Shown piece by piece: positions 1 through 6,333 of a DNA stretch of 6,333 nt. Position 1 is the first letter of the stretch, and every line of letters begins with the position of its first letter. The notes beneath the pieces are model-generated. The model made no database searches and was not told where the DNA came from. It saw only the letters and a program-made list of their open reading frames with translations. The position numbers and the translations under genes are program-made. Origin of the DNA: Verrucomicrobiota bacterium (GTDB lineage Bacteria; Verrucomicrobiota; Verrucomicrobiia; Limisphaerales; UBA9464); assembly GCA_947454295.1 (NCBI GenBank), contig CANGMO010000136.1, positions 1 through 6,333 on the forward strand, given 5' to 3'.

Positions 1-39
1 CACTGAGCCCCAGCCCTCTGTATCCGAATTCGTTTTCGC

Positions 40-69
40 AAAGGCGGCCCATTCCGGGCCGCCTTTTTT
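40..69 (+). terminator. Rho-independent terminator for a gene left of the window
   Basis: A perfect inverted repeat (AAAGGCGGCCC at 40-50 and GGGCCGCCTTT at 56-66) encloses a five-base loop, ATTCC, and runs into six T residues (64-69). A GC-rich stem of 11 pairs followed by a U-tract is the classical intrinsic terminator on the plus strand. No plus-strand gene ends inside the window before it, so it should close a gene lying to the left. On the minus strand the stem is followed by only three T residues and then GCG, so it would stop the leftward haem-protein transcript (ending at 206) less well, although some two-way action is possible. Confidence 0.85.
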
Positions 70-85
70 GTTCGGGCGCACCTAA

Positions 86-112
86 CCGGTAGGTCGCTGC
101 GCTCCCAACCGG
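86..112. repeat. Short imperfect inverted repeat in the gap left of the haem-protein gene
   Basis: CCGGTAGG (86-93) and CCAACCGG (105-112) can pair in seven of eight positions around an 11-base loop. It lies between the terminator and the end of the minus-strand gene at 206. No T-tract follows on either strand, so it is not a canonical terminator. It may help fold or protect the 3' end of the leftward transcript, or be chance in GC-rich DNA. I see no gene in the rest of 70-205. Confidence 0.25.
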
Positions 113-205
113 ACTCCATAACAGCGGCGGCGTCTTTTGCCCGCGGGCGTGGGAGTAGGCCGGGGTCCGCGACGCGGCGCTGCGGGTTTGGGAACGTCGC
201 CTGCG

Positions 206-1474
206 TCAGGGCTCGGGAGGCTGGGCCGAAGGGGCGAATCCCGGAACGGTCTTTGCAAGCTGCGTGCGCAAGAAATGACGCTCATCGGCGTCGATCCGAG
301 CCAACGTGGTGTCGGGATTCGTTTCCCGGATGGCCGCGCGGATGCGGTCGAGCACGCGATCGCGCAGGGCGGGTGGCAGCGCTTGAAACTGCGCGGAATG
401 AACGAGGTAACTGCAGCGGTGACGGAACAGCCGGGTGGACAGGTCCAATTCCTTCAGAGATGCGCCGTTTTGATCGCGATCCGCCCCGCGCATGAAGTCG
501 CGGCGATAGCTCGACGAGGTGTCGCCACGGATGGATTGCCCCGGAAACAGGACTTCATCTGAAAATAGAAGGTACCGCGTCAGTTCATCCGCGTCGGCCT
601 GAATCTCGCGGAGATGGGCCGCGGTGAGCGCGGGACCATCGGAGTGCAGGTAGGTTCTTACCCGGTAGCCTGCGACGATGGCGCGATTGAAGTAGCCGAT
701 CTGGTGCTCATGCACGCAATGGGCCACCAGATCGCTGGTGGGCACCGGATAGCGGTCGAGTCGGAAGCGCTCGCCTGGGGCGTTGGGAATGCGGATCAAC
801 GCGCCCTCCTGGAGGCGTCCGGTAAGATTGCCCCAGTGATTGGTGAATCCCTGCGCACCGGTGACGTGCCATCCGCCAAATCGCGTTTCGAAGGGCACAC
901 CGTGCCCCGCGGGAATTTGCCGAAAGGAATCCAGACTGCCGCCGCCCGGACCGGGAAGCACCGACTTGATCGTGAGCCCCGGAACGAAGCCGACCTCGTC
1001 GCCCGCGTGGCAGTTCATGCAGCGGCCGGAACGGTCGGCGCGAATCGGTGAGGCGTCGTCCGGGATGTCGAAGATGTAGAAGATAGCGCCCAGTTCGGGA
1101 TCGATGGAGGCGATTTCAATCCGCCCGCCCGGCACCCATCCCACATAGGTGTCGTCGTTGAAGTAGAGTGCGCGGGGATTCGACGGGGAAATCAGTCCCA
1201 GCTGGAGGCTGGTTGTGGAAAACACCAGCAGCTGCGACGACTCGGGGATCTCCAGCACGCGCAGCAGACTGCGGACAAAGGCGAGTTCGCTGGTGCGGTC
1301 GAGTGGTGAGTTTGGCGCCTCGAGGCGGTTCCTCAAGCGGGTGAACGGATCCTTTGGGGTGCGATCGGAATAACGGTGGGGCGGCGCGTCGAAGTCGAGG
1401 GGATCCGGCTCCCCTGCGGTCATTCGAAGCCACCAGCCGAGACCAGCGATGAGGCCGAACCAACGATGTCGCAT
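206..1474 (-). CDS. Probable exported single-haem (CxxCH) protein of unknown function
   Basis: This 422-residue protein starts at ATG 1474 and stops at TGA 206-208. The N-terminus is short, basic (RHR) and then hydrophobic up to about residue 20, which fits a signal peptide although the hydrophobic stretch contains an Arg. One haem c-binding motif, Cys152-Met-Asn-Cys155-His156, is visible, so the protein is expected to be matured in the periplasm. Other blocks look conserved-like: YFNDDTYVGW before the haem site, FGGWHVTG near residue 198, HWGN at 213-216, and PTSDLVAHCVHEHQ near 245-258, which is rich in His. The overall pattern matches a family of uncharacterised proteins that I recall from Planctomycetes and Verrucomicrobia, usually annotated as hypothetical or cytochrome c-like. 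It is much longer than a simple cytochrome c, so the haem motif is embedded in a larger unknown fold. An electron-transfer or haem-based redox role is inference, and no substrate can be named. It has no good Shine-Dalgarno sequence close to the start. It is transcribed divergently from the HEAT-like gene. Confidence 0.85.
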   Translation of the reverse strand: MRHRWFGLIAGLGWWLRMTAGEPDPLDFDAPPHRYSDRTPKDPFTRLRNRLEAPNSPLDRTSELAFVRSLLRVLEIPESSQLLVFSTTSLQLGLISPSNPRALYFNDDTYVGWVPGGRIEIASIDPELGAIFYIFDIPDDASPIRADRSGRCMNCHAGDEVGFVPGLTIKSVLPGPGGGSLDSFRQIPAGHGVPFETRFGGWHVTGAQGFTNHWGNLTGRLQEGALIRIPNAPGERFRLDRYPVPTSDLVAHCVHEHQIGYFNRAIVAGYRVRTYLHSDGPALTAAHLREIQADADELTRYLLFSDEVLFPGQSIRGDTSSSYRRDFMRGADRDQNGASLKELDLSTRLFRHRCSYLVHSAQFQALPPALRDRVLDRIRAAIRETNPDTTLARIDADERHFLRTQLAKTVPGFAPSAQPPEP

Positions 1475-1562
1475 TGCGTGTGGTTATCATTCCCCATGGG
1501 AGGTGACCTGAAAAGCGCCGGTTGCAGTCCTTTGCCGGGGGACTTGAAAAAATTGGCCGGCG
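1475..1562. promoter_or_regulatory. Short divergent intergenic region, probable shared control region
   Basis: These 88 bases separate the divergent starts of the haem protein (minus) and the HEAT-like protein (plus), so promoters for both should lie here or in the adjoining gene ends. I see no strong sigma-70 pair. On the minus strand a TTTTCA (1509-1514) and a TGATAA (1484-1489) are 19 bases apart, which is long, and would put the RNA start almost at the ATG. A five-base inverted repeat (AGTCC 1526-1530, GGACT 1540-1544) could be an operator half-site pair or chance. The regulatory call rests on the gene layout only. Confidence 0.35.
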
Positions 1563-3065
1563 GTGTTCGCTGGAGCGGTGTTCCCCGGCCGGCATGAATC
1601 GGATCCGCACGTGTTTCGACGACGCGTGCTGCTGGTGGGTGCCGGCATGTTTGTCCTGATGCTGGTCGGCACCGCGATCCTCTGGCGCGCGCTGGAACCC
1701 CGGTATCTGGGAAGGACCACCGATGAGTGGTTTCCCCGCTGGGTGCAGCGCGGTACGGTCAGCAGCCGCATTTATCCCGCTGCGTCCCGCACCAACGAAT
1801 CGCCAGCCTTCCTGCCGGTGCTCATGCGGGCGTGCCAGTCCCGCACGGATCTCTCCGAAGTGCTCTGGAAAGTGGCGTCCGACACCGTCCCGGACGAATG
1901 GCTCTTGCGCGTGGGGCGGCCCGTGCGAGCCGAGGAGGTTCGATCGCTGGCAGTGCAATTGATGGCTCGCAATGCGCGTCAGGCGGAATTCGCCGAGGCG
2001 CTAATCGGTGAATTCCCGAGGCTCGGCGAGGGGGAACAATTGGAGCTGTTGCGCGACCTGGGCCGCTTTCGCATTCCGCCTGGACCGATGATGCCCCTGT
2101 TGGACCGTCTGCTGGGCGAGCCAGGGCACCGCATTCCGGTGGCGGCCGCCTCGATGGTTTCCGGATCGCCAGAGCTGGCCAGATCCCGCGCGGTGCGGCT
2201 TCTGGATGTCGTGGGCGCCGCGGCAGCGGACACCAATCTCCTTGCCGAACTGTTCGTTCCGCTCAGCTCGGTGGTCTATCGGGCGGCCACCTGGGGGGGG
2301 GTGCCGCGCGAGGGCGTGGCGTTGCTGGAGCAACTGGCGACGCGGGACAATCCGGCCATGCGGGTGGCGAGTCGACTGACGCTGGCCCGGGTCGATCCCG
2401 ATCGACACCCGGTTGATCGATTCTTCCGGGAGGACTTGCACGGAATGTCCTCGGCCGAGCTGGACGAGGTGGGGCGATTCTTTCGATTCGGGCTTGGCGG
2501 ATTCCGTCGGGGTCCGGTGGCGTCCAATCCGGAGATCCAGGCCTGGATGCTCCTGGTGCTTCAAGCGAATGGGCCCCTCGCACCAACGACGGTTCCCACC
2601 AACGGGCCGGAACGGCGCCGGATGCTGGCCCTCAAGGCAGAAATTCTTCGGGCGATGTCGCAGTTCTCCACGCCATCGCGGGACCTGCATGACGCCGCAC
2701 TCCATCTGCTGGTTGAAGACGATGTTCCCCTGCGCAGGGCGGCGGCCGAGGCCCTGGAGCGCATGGGGCCGGTCTTTCCCGATGCGGTGCCGCAACTCGG
2801 TGCGGCCATTGCGCGGGGACACGCACCGTTGCCGCTGCTGCGACTGCTGGGACGCTATCAGCGTGTGCCGGAGGGATTGGAACCGCTGTTGACCGAGCTG
2901 GCGGCCGGCCGCGTTCCCTCCGGGTGGAAGTCGGATCCACTGATTCCCGGCGACCGTTCCCGGCGCTCGGTTCAAATGGAGGCGCGTGGTGGACTCCAGG
3001 AAGCAGCCAAGGCCCTGCTCGATCGGACGGGACGCCCGGGTACCACGGCATCCCCGCGGGGATAA
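1563..3065 (+). CDS. Membrane-anchored HEAT-like repeat protein
   Basis: This is an open frame of 500 codons ending in TAA (3063-3065). The longest version starts at GTG 1563. GTG at 1611 (codon 17) gives a more typical N-terminus, with FRRR directly before the membrane segment. Neither has a clear ribosome binding site, so the start is uncertain. One transmembrane helix spans about residues 21-41 (VLLVGAGMFVLMLVGTAILW). It is followed by EPRYLGRTTDEWF, a juncture I associate with verrucomicrobial repeat proteins that carry a short N-terminal anchor. The remaining ~450 residues are mostly amphipathic Leu/Ala/Arg-rich helices. The clearest HEAT-like unit is at about 375-420, where a helix pair contains VPLRRAAAEALERMG. 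Such alpha-solenoids act as protein-binding scaffolds. The partner is unknown and no catalytic motif is visible. The basic N-terminus suggests that the repeat domain faces the periplasm. A run of nine G residues lies in the frame at 2293-2301. The gene converges on the GH63 gene with a six-base gap. Confidence 0.85.
   Translation: MFAGAVFPGRHESDPHVFRRRVLLVGAGMFVLMLVGTAILWRALEPRYLGRTTDEWFPRWVQRGTVSSRIYPAASRTNESPAFLPVLMRACQSRTDLSEVLWKVASDTVPDEWLLRVGRPVRAEEVRSLAVQLMARNARQAEFAEALIGEFPRLGEGEQLELLRDLGRFRIPPGPMMPLLDRLLGEPGHRIPVAAASMVSGSPELARSRAVRLLDVVGAAAADTNLLAELFVPLSSVVYRAATWGGVPREGVALLEQLATRDNPAMRVASRLTLARVDPDRHPVDRFFREDLHGMSSAELDEVGRFFRFGLGGFRRGPVASNPEIQAWMLLVLQANGPLAPTTVPTNGPERRRMLALKAEILRAMSQFSTPSRDLHDAALHLLVEDDVPLRRAAAEALERMGPVFPDAVPQLGAAIARGHAPLPLLRLLGRYQRVPEGLEPLLTELAAGRVPSGWKSDPLIPGDRSRRSVQMEARGGLQEAAKALLDRTGRPGTTASPRG
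3050..3063. repeat. Perfect 14-base palindrome at the junction of two converging genes
   Basis: ATCCCCGCGGGGAT is its own reverse complement. It covers the last codons of the HEAT-like gene and the first base of its TAA stop, and lies nine bases outside the stop of the GH63 gene. As RNA it could fold into a five-pair stem with a CGCG loop on either strand. There is no T-tract, so it is a weak candidate for a two-way transcription stop. No better terminator is visible between these genes. Confidence 0.35.
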
Positions 3066-3071
3066 ACCGGT

Positions 3072-5906
3072 CTACGGCTCGCGACGTCGGGCGATGTTCT
3101 CCAGGTGCTGGACGGCCAGGGCGGTCCAGCCCGTCTGGTGACTTGCACCGAGGCCGCGCCCGGTGTCGGCATGGAAATACTCATGAAACAGCACGAGATT
3201 CTTCCACGCATCGTCATTGGCAAATCGACGCTCGGTGCCGTGGCAGGGGCGCTGTCCGTCGGGACCGGGCTTAAAGAGCGACACGAGCCGCTCCTCCAGG
3301 TTCGCAGCGATTTCCCGCAGCGTGCAGCGCCGGCCGGAGCGGGCCGGATACTCCACCGTGAACTCGGGGCCGTAGAAGTGATGATAGCGCTCCAGCGCCT
3401 CGACCAGCAGGTAATTCACCGGGAACCACACCGGTCCGCGCCAGTTGGAGTTGCCGCCGAACAGGCCCGAGGTGCTTTCGCCGGGCGAATAGTCGACCCG
3501 GTGCTCCTGGCCGCCGAGGTCCAGCAGGAAGGGATGACCGGCGTGATGTTTGGAGAGCGAGCGGATGCCGAAGGGCGAGAGAAACTCTTCCTCGTCGGCG
3601 AGATATTCGAGCACGCGACGCAGGCGGTCGCGCGTCGGAATGGCGAGCAGCAACCGCTGTCGACTGCCGCTGCGACCGAGGGCCACACCGCGCGACAGAT
3701 CGCGCCGGTGCCGGACGAACCAGTCGAGGCGCTTCTTGAATCCGGGAAGACGTTCCACCTCGGCCTCTTCAAGCACCTCGACCGCGATCAACGGCAGCAG
3801 CCCCACCAGGCTGCGGGTTCGCAGCGGCAGGCGGCCTTCGCCGAGGTCGATCTGGTCGTAGTAGAACCCATCCGCCTCGTCCCACAGGCCCGTGCCGCCC
3901 AGGAGATTCATGGCGTCGGCGATCTGCACGAAATGCTCGAGGAACTTGCTGGCCATGTCCTCGTAGGCGGTGCGGACGCGGTCGCCATCGCTCGCCAGCT
4001 CCAGCGCCATGGCCAGCATCGTCGCGGCATAGAAGGCCATCCACGCAGTGCCGTCGGCCTGCTGCAGCGTGCCGCCCAGGGGCAGGGGACGGGAGCGGTC
4101 GAAGACACCGATGTTGTCCAGGCCGAGGAAGCCGCCGGAGAAGATGTTTTTTCCGGTGGCGTCCTTGCGGTTGACCCACCAGGTGAAGTTCAGCAGCAGC
4201 TTCTGAAAGACGCTCTCGAGGAAATCACGGTCACGCTCGCCGCGCGGGCCGGTCATCTTGTACACGCGCCAGGCCGCCCAGGCGTGCACCGGCGGATTGA
4301 CGTCGCCAAACGCGAATTCGTAGGCGGGCAGCTGCCCGTTGGGATGCATGTACCATTCGCGAAGCAGCAGACCGAGCTGCTGCTTGGCGAAGGTGGGATC
4401 AATTCGCGCGAAGGAAACGGTGTGGAACGCGAGATCCCACGCGGCGAACCACGGGTATTCCCATTTGTCCGGCATGGAGATGACGTCGCGCGCGTACACG
4501 TGACGCCACTCGGTGTTCCGCCCGTTTTGACGGGAGGCCGGCGGCGGGCTGAATCCGGGATCGCCATTCAGCCAGTCCTCCACGATGTAGTGGTAAAACT
4601 GCTTCGACCACAGCAGTCCGGCGTAGCCCTGGCGCGCGATGTTGTGTTCCTCGTCGGTCAGCGCGGCGGGAAGGTGCGCCTGGTAAAACTCGTCGGCCTC
4701 GCGAAGCCGGGCGGCCACCACGGCATCGAAGGCCGCGGGATCCTGCGGCGAGGGCTCGGGCGCGGTGGGCGCGGGATCCGCCAGCGGAGCGGTCGTGGCG
4801 GTGGCCCCGGATGGTTTCGGCGGGACGATGACGCCACTCCGCAGACGGAAGCGCAGCGACACGCTCCGGCCTGGTTTGAGCTCAAGCCGGTACCACATGC
4901 CGGCCTTGGTGCCGCGTCCGTCGGGCCGCAGCACGTCGGTCCGTCCCCCGATGATGCGTTCGTGAAAGGCGTCCTTCACGAAGGGGTAGTCGTTTAGCTT
5001 GCCATAGAGCCGGCGGTGATTGGTCTCGTTGTCGGTGTAGAGCAGCACCGGACGCTTCCCCTCCGGATCGGGGCCGAGTTCAAAGTCAAAATCGCCAAGC
5101 GACTCGTGCTCGATGCGCAGCGTTCCGTCGGCGCGCGTGCGGATCTGCGGCTGCGCAACGATGGCGTCGTCCGGCTTGCGCCACGCCCAGGTGTTGCGGA
5201 ACCAGATCTGCGGGATGACATGCAGCATGGCCGCCTGCGGGCCGCGCAGGGTCAGCGTGATGCGCCAGAGGATGTCATTCGGGCCGGCCTTGGCGTACTC
5301 GACGACGGAATCGACATAGCCGGCGCCACCGAAGATGCCGGTATCGGCGAGTTCATACTCGGGTTGTTCGCGGGTACGCCGCCGGTTTTCGTCCACCAGA
5401 TGCGCGTAGGGAAATTCGGCCAACGGGTATTTGTAGAGCGCCTTGCAGTAGGAATGCGTGGGGGTGGAGTCGAGGTAGAACCATTCCTCCTTGGCGTCCT
5501 CGCCGTGATTTCCCTCGTTGCCGGTGAGTCCGAACAACCGCTCCTTCAGAATGGGATCGCGCCCGTTCCAAAGTCCGAGTCCGAGGCAAAGGCGGCCCTG
5601 TCTGTCGGAGAATCCGAGGAGTCCATCCTCGCCCCATCGATAGGCGCGGCTGCGGGCATGGTCGTGTGGGAAATCCTCCCAGCAGGTGCCCCATTCACTG
5701 TAGTCCTCGCGGACCGTGGCCCACTGCCGCTCGGGAAGGTAGGGGCCCCAGCGTTTCCAGTGGGCCTGGCCTGCGGCCTCGGCGGCGAGTCGCTGTCCCT
5801 CGGCGGTTTCGGATGCCTCGCCCGACAGCGCAGGGCGTGACGTCGACGGGGCTTCGGAGGCGCCGGGGGTGCCGGCGGTGGAGGATGGGGAATCGGATTC
5901 AGCCAC
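3072..5906 (-). CDS. Glycoside hydrolase family GH63 (glucosidase-like), cytoplasmic
   Basis: This 944-residue protein starts at GTG 5906 and stops at TAG 3072-3074. It resembles the large bacterial GH63 proteins annotated as glucosidase or mannosyl-oligosaccharide glucosidase-like. GH63 enzymes are inverting hydrolases with a beta-rich N-terminal domain and an (alpha/alpha)6 catalytic barrel. Recognisable blocks are KRWGPYLPERQWATVREDYS near 51-70, HDHARSRAYRWGEDG after it, WNGRDPILKERLFGL from residue 113, NSNWRGPVW at 819-827, and the C-terminal HEYFHADTGRGLGASHQTGW. By analogy with GH63 and related inverting families, Asp491 in AAWDLAFH is the likely general acid and Glu909 in HEYFH the likely base. 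The substrate cannot be read from the sequence, but an alpha-linked gluco- or manno-oligosaccharide or glycoside is expected. There is no signal peptide. The first ~45 residues are a Ser/Thr/Ala/Glu-rich extension, and a Pro/Ala/Thr-rich linker lies at about 361-390 between the two domains. GTG 5906 is the only sensible start before the conserved core. It lacks a clear ribosome binding site and overlaps the upstream gene by 8 bases, which suggests translational coupling. Confidence 0.92.
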   Translation of the reverse strand: MAESDSPSSTAGTPGASEAPSTSRPALSGEASETAEGQRLAAEAAGQAHWKRWGPYLPERQWATVREDYSEWGTCWEDFPHDHARSRAYRWGEDGLLGFSDRQGRLCLGLGLWNGRDPILKERLFGLTGNEGNHGEDAKEEWFYLDSTPTHSYCKALYKYPLAEFPYAHLVDENRRRTREQPEYELADTGIFGGAGYVDSVVEYAKAGPNDILWRITLTLRGPQAAMLHVIPQIWFRNTWAWRKPDDAIVAQPQIRTRADGTLRIEHESLGDFDFELGPDPEGKRPVLLYTDNETNHRRLYGKLNDYPFVKDAFHERIIGGRTDVLRPDGRGTKAGMWYRLELKPGRSVSLRFRLRSGVIVPPKPSGATATTAPLADPAPTAPEPSPQDPAAFDAVVAARLREADEFYQAHLPAALTDEEHNIARQGYAGLLWSKQFYHYIVEDWLNGDPGFSPPPASRQNGRNTEWRHVYARDVISMPDKWEYPWFAAWDLAFHTVSFARIDPTFAKQQLGLLLREWYMHPNGQLPAYEFAFGDVNPPVHAWAAWRVYKMTGPRGERDRDFLESVFQKLLLNFTWWVNRKDATGKNIFSGGFLGLDNIGVFDRSRPLPLGGTLQQADGTAWMAFYAATMLAMALELASDGDRVRTAYEDMASKFLEHFVQIADAMNLLGGTGLWDEADGFYYDQIDLGEGRLPLRTRSLVGLLPLIAVEVLEEAEVERLPGFKKRLDWFVRHRRDLSRGVALGRSGSRQRLLLAIPTRDRLRRVLEYLADEEEFLSPFGIRSLSKHHAGHPFLLDLGGQEHRVDYSPGESTSGLFGGNSNWRGPVWFPVNYLLVEALERYHHFYGPEFTVEYPARSGRRCTLREIAANLEERLVSLFKPGPDGQRPCHGTERRFANDDAWKNLVLFHEYFHADTGRGLGASHQTGWTALAVQHLENIARRREP

Positions 5907-6333
5907 GGTAAACGATCAACACGCCAAAATCGGTCAGCAGTTTCTGGGTTCCTAGCTCGATGTAACTGTAGTTGATCGTATTGATGCTGATCAAATCCGC
6001 CTCACCAATTTTCGCCAGCGCCTCGCTGACCACCTTGTCGAAATTGTCATGCCCCACCTCCTTGCAGTCGGTGTGGCGAATGGTCTTGATTCGAATTTGG
6101 CGGCTGCCGTCCTTGGCCGCGGCCTCCAGGGGTGGCGCGGACTTTTGGATCAGGGGCGTGCTGGGGGTCGAGCTGACCGGCACGGAGAAATGCTTCTCCT
6201 CCTTTGCCGCCGCGGAGGTGTGGGCCGCGACCCCCACTTTCATGTTGGTGGGATCGGGCGCCGGCACGGTGATCACCTTGGAGCACGTCGGACAGCTCAG
6301 CTGCTGCCCCGTGGCGTTGCTGTCGACTTCAAG
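5899..6333 (-). CDS. Small zinc-ribbon protein, 5' end beyond the window
   Basis: The frame is open to the right edge and ends in TGA at 5899-5901, giving at least 144 residues. A GTG at 6276 could be taken as a start, but reading upstream shows LEVDSNATGQQLSCPTCSK in the same frame, so the true start lies outside the window. CPTC (6283-6294) followed by KVITVPAP fits the second half of a two-CPxC zinc ribbon. The first CPxC is expected a few residues past the edge. Next comes an Ala/Pro/Ser/Lys-rich, probably disordered linker (about 6100-6276). A compact C-terminal domain of about 60 residues follows (IKTIRHTDCKEVGHDNFDKVV through FGVLIVYRG). Its alpha-beta pattern ending in a hydrophobic strand plus Tyr faintly recalls the small Cse60-type proteins of spore formers, but that is only a resemblance. 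Its function is unknown; the ribbon suggests binding to nucleic acid or protein. It overlaps the GH63 start by 8 bases and probably shares its transcript. Confidence 0.82.
   Translation of the reverse strand, partial: LEVDSNATGQQLSCPTCSKVITVPAPDPTNMKVGVAAHTSAAAKEEKHFSVPVSSTPSTPLIQKSAPPLEAAAKDGSRQIRIKTIRHTDCKEVGHDNFDKVVSEALAKIGEADLISINTINYSYIELGTQKLLTDFGVLIVYRG

Noticed and set aside
82..285. A 67-codon minus-strand frame in the left gap
   Set aside because: It runs into the end of the haem-protein gene in another frame and is Pro/Arg-rich low complexity, with no ribosome binding site or known family.
1521..1562. A possible plus-strand promoter with TTGCAG and a TGAAAA-like -10
   Set aside because: The -10 match is poor and the surrounding sequence gives no support, so it cannot be told from chance.
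1116..1958. A 280-codon minus-strand frame spanning the divergent gap
   Set aside because: It overlaps both the haem-protein gene and the start of the HEAT-like gene in a different frame, and its protein is low-complexity Arg/His/Pro-rich with no domain.
2001..2975. A 324-codon minus-strand frame opposite the HEAT-like gene
   Set aside because: It is antisense to a coherent membrane-anchored repeat protein. The translation is rich in Arg, Gln, His and Pro without motifs.
3105..4997. A 630-codon open frame on the plus strand opposite the GH63 gene
   Set aside because: It lies wholly antisense to a well-recognised enzyme gene. Its composition is that of a mirror frame in GC-rich DNA (rich in Arg, Gly, Ala, Val, His and Gln), and it shows no domain I recognise.
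5016..5840. A 274-codon open frame on the plus strand opposite the 5' half of the GH63 gene
   Set aside because: It is antisense to the same enzyme gene and has no recognisable motif. It looks like another consequence of few stop codons in GC-rich DNA.

Overview
The window is high-GC bacterial DNA with four protein genes packed almost end to end. Several traits point to a Verrucomicrobiota or related PVC-group bacterium. There is a membrane-anchored HEAT-like protein with a 'Pro-x-Tyr-x-Gly-Arg ... Glu-Trp' juncture after its anchor. There is a single-haem secreted protein of a type I associate with Planctomycetes and Verrucomicrobia. There is also a small protein with a CPxC zinc ribbon followed by an Ala/Pro linker. 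This taxonomic call rests on remembered protein style, not on a marker gene.

Layout from left to right. Positions 1-205 hold no gene that I can support. They contain a strong rho-independent terminator (40-69) that reads rightward and must serve a gene lying left of the window. Positions 206-1474 (minus strand) encode a probable exported protein with one CxxCH haem-binding motif. A short gap of 88 bases separates it from a divergently transcribed HEAT-like membrane protein (plus strand, 1563-3065, with the true start possibly at 1611). That gene converges on the next with only six bases between the stop codons. Positions 3072-5906 (minus strand) encode a large cytoplasmic glycoside hydrolase of family GH63. 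Its GTG start overlaps by 8 bases the end of an upstream minus-strand gene (5899 to the right edge), which encodes a small zinc-ribbon protein cut by the window boundary.

Functionally, the zinc-ribbon gene and the GH63 gene look like a translationally coupled pair in one leftward operon whose promoter lies beyond the right edge. The HEAT-like gene and the haem-protein gene are divergent and may share a control region. I see no link in function between the two halves. I found no tRNA, rRNA, CRISPR array, insertion sequence or defence system. Most of the window is ordinary chromosomal content. The less-described parts are the single-haem protein family and the zinc-ribbon protein coupled to the glycosidase.
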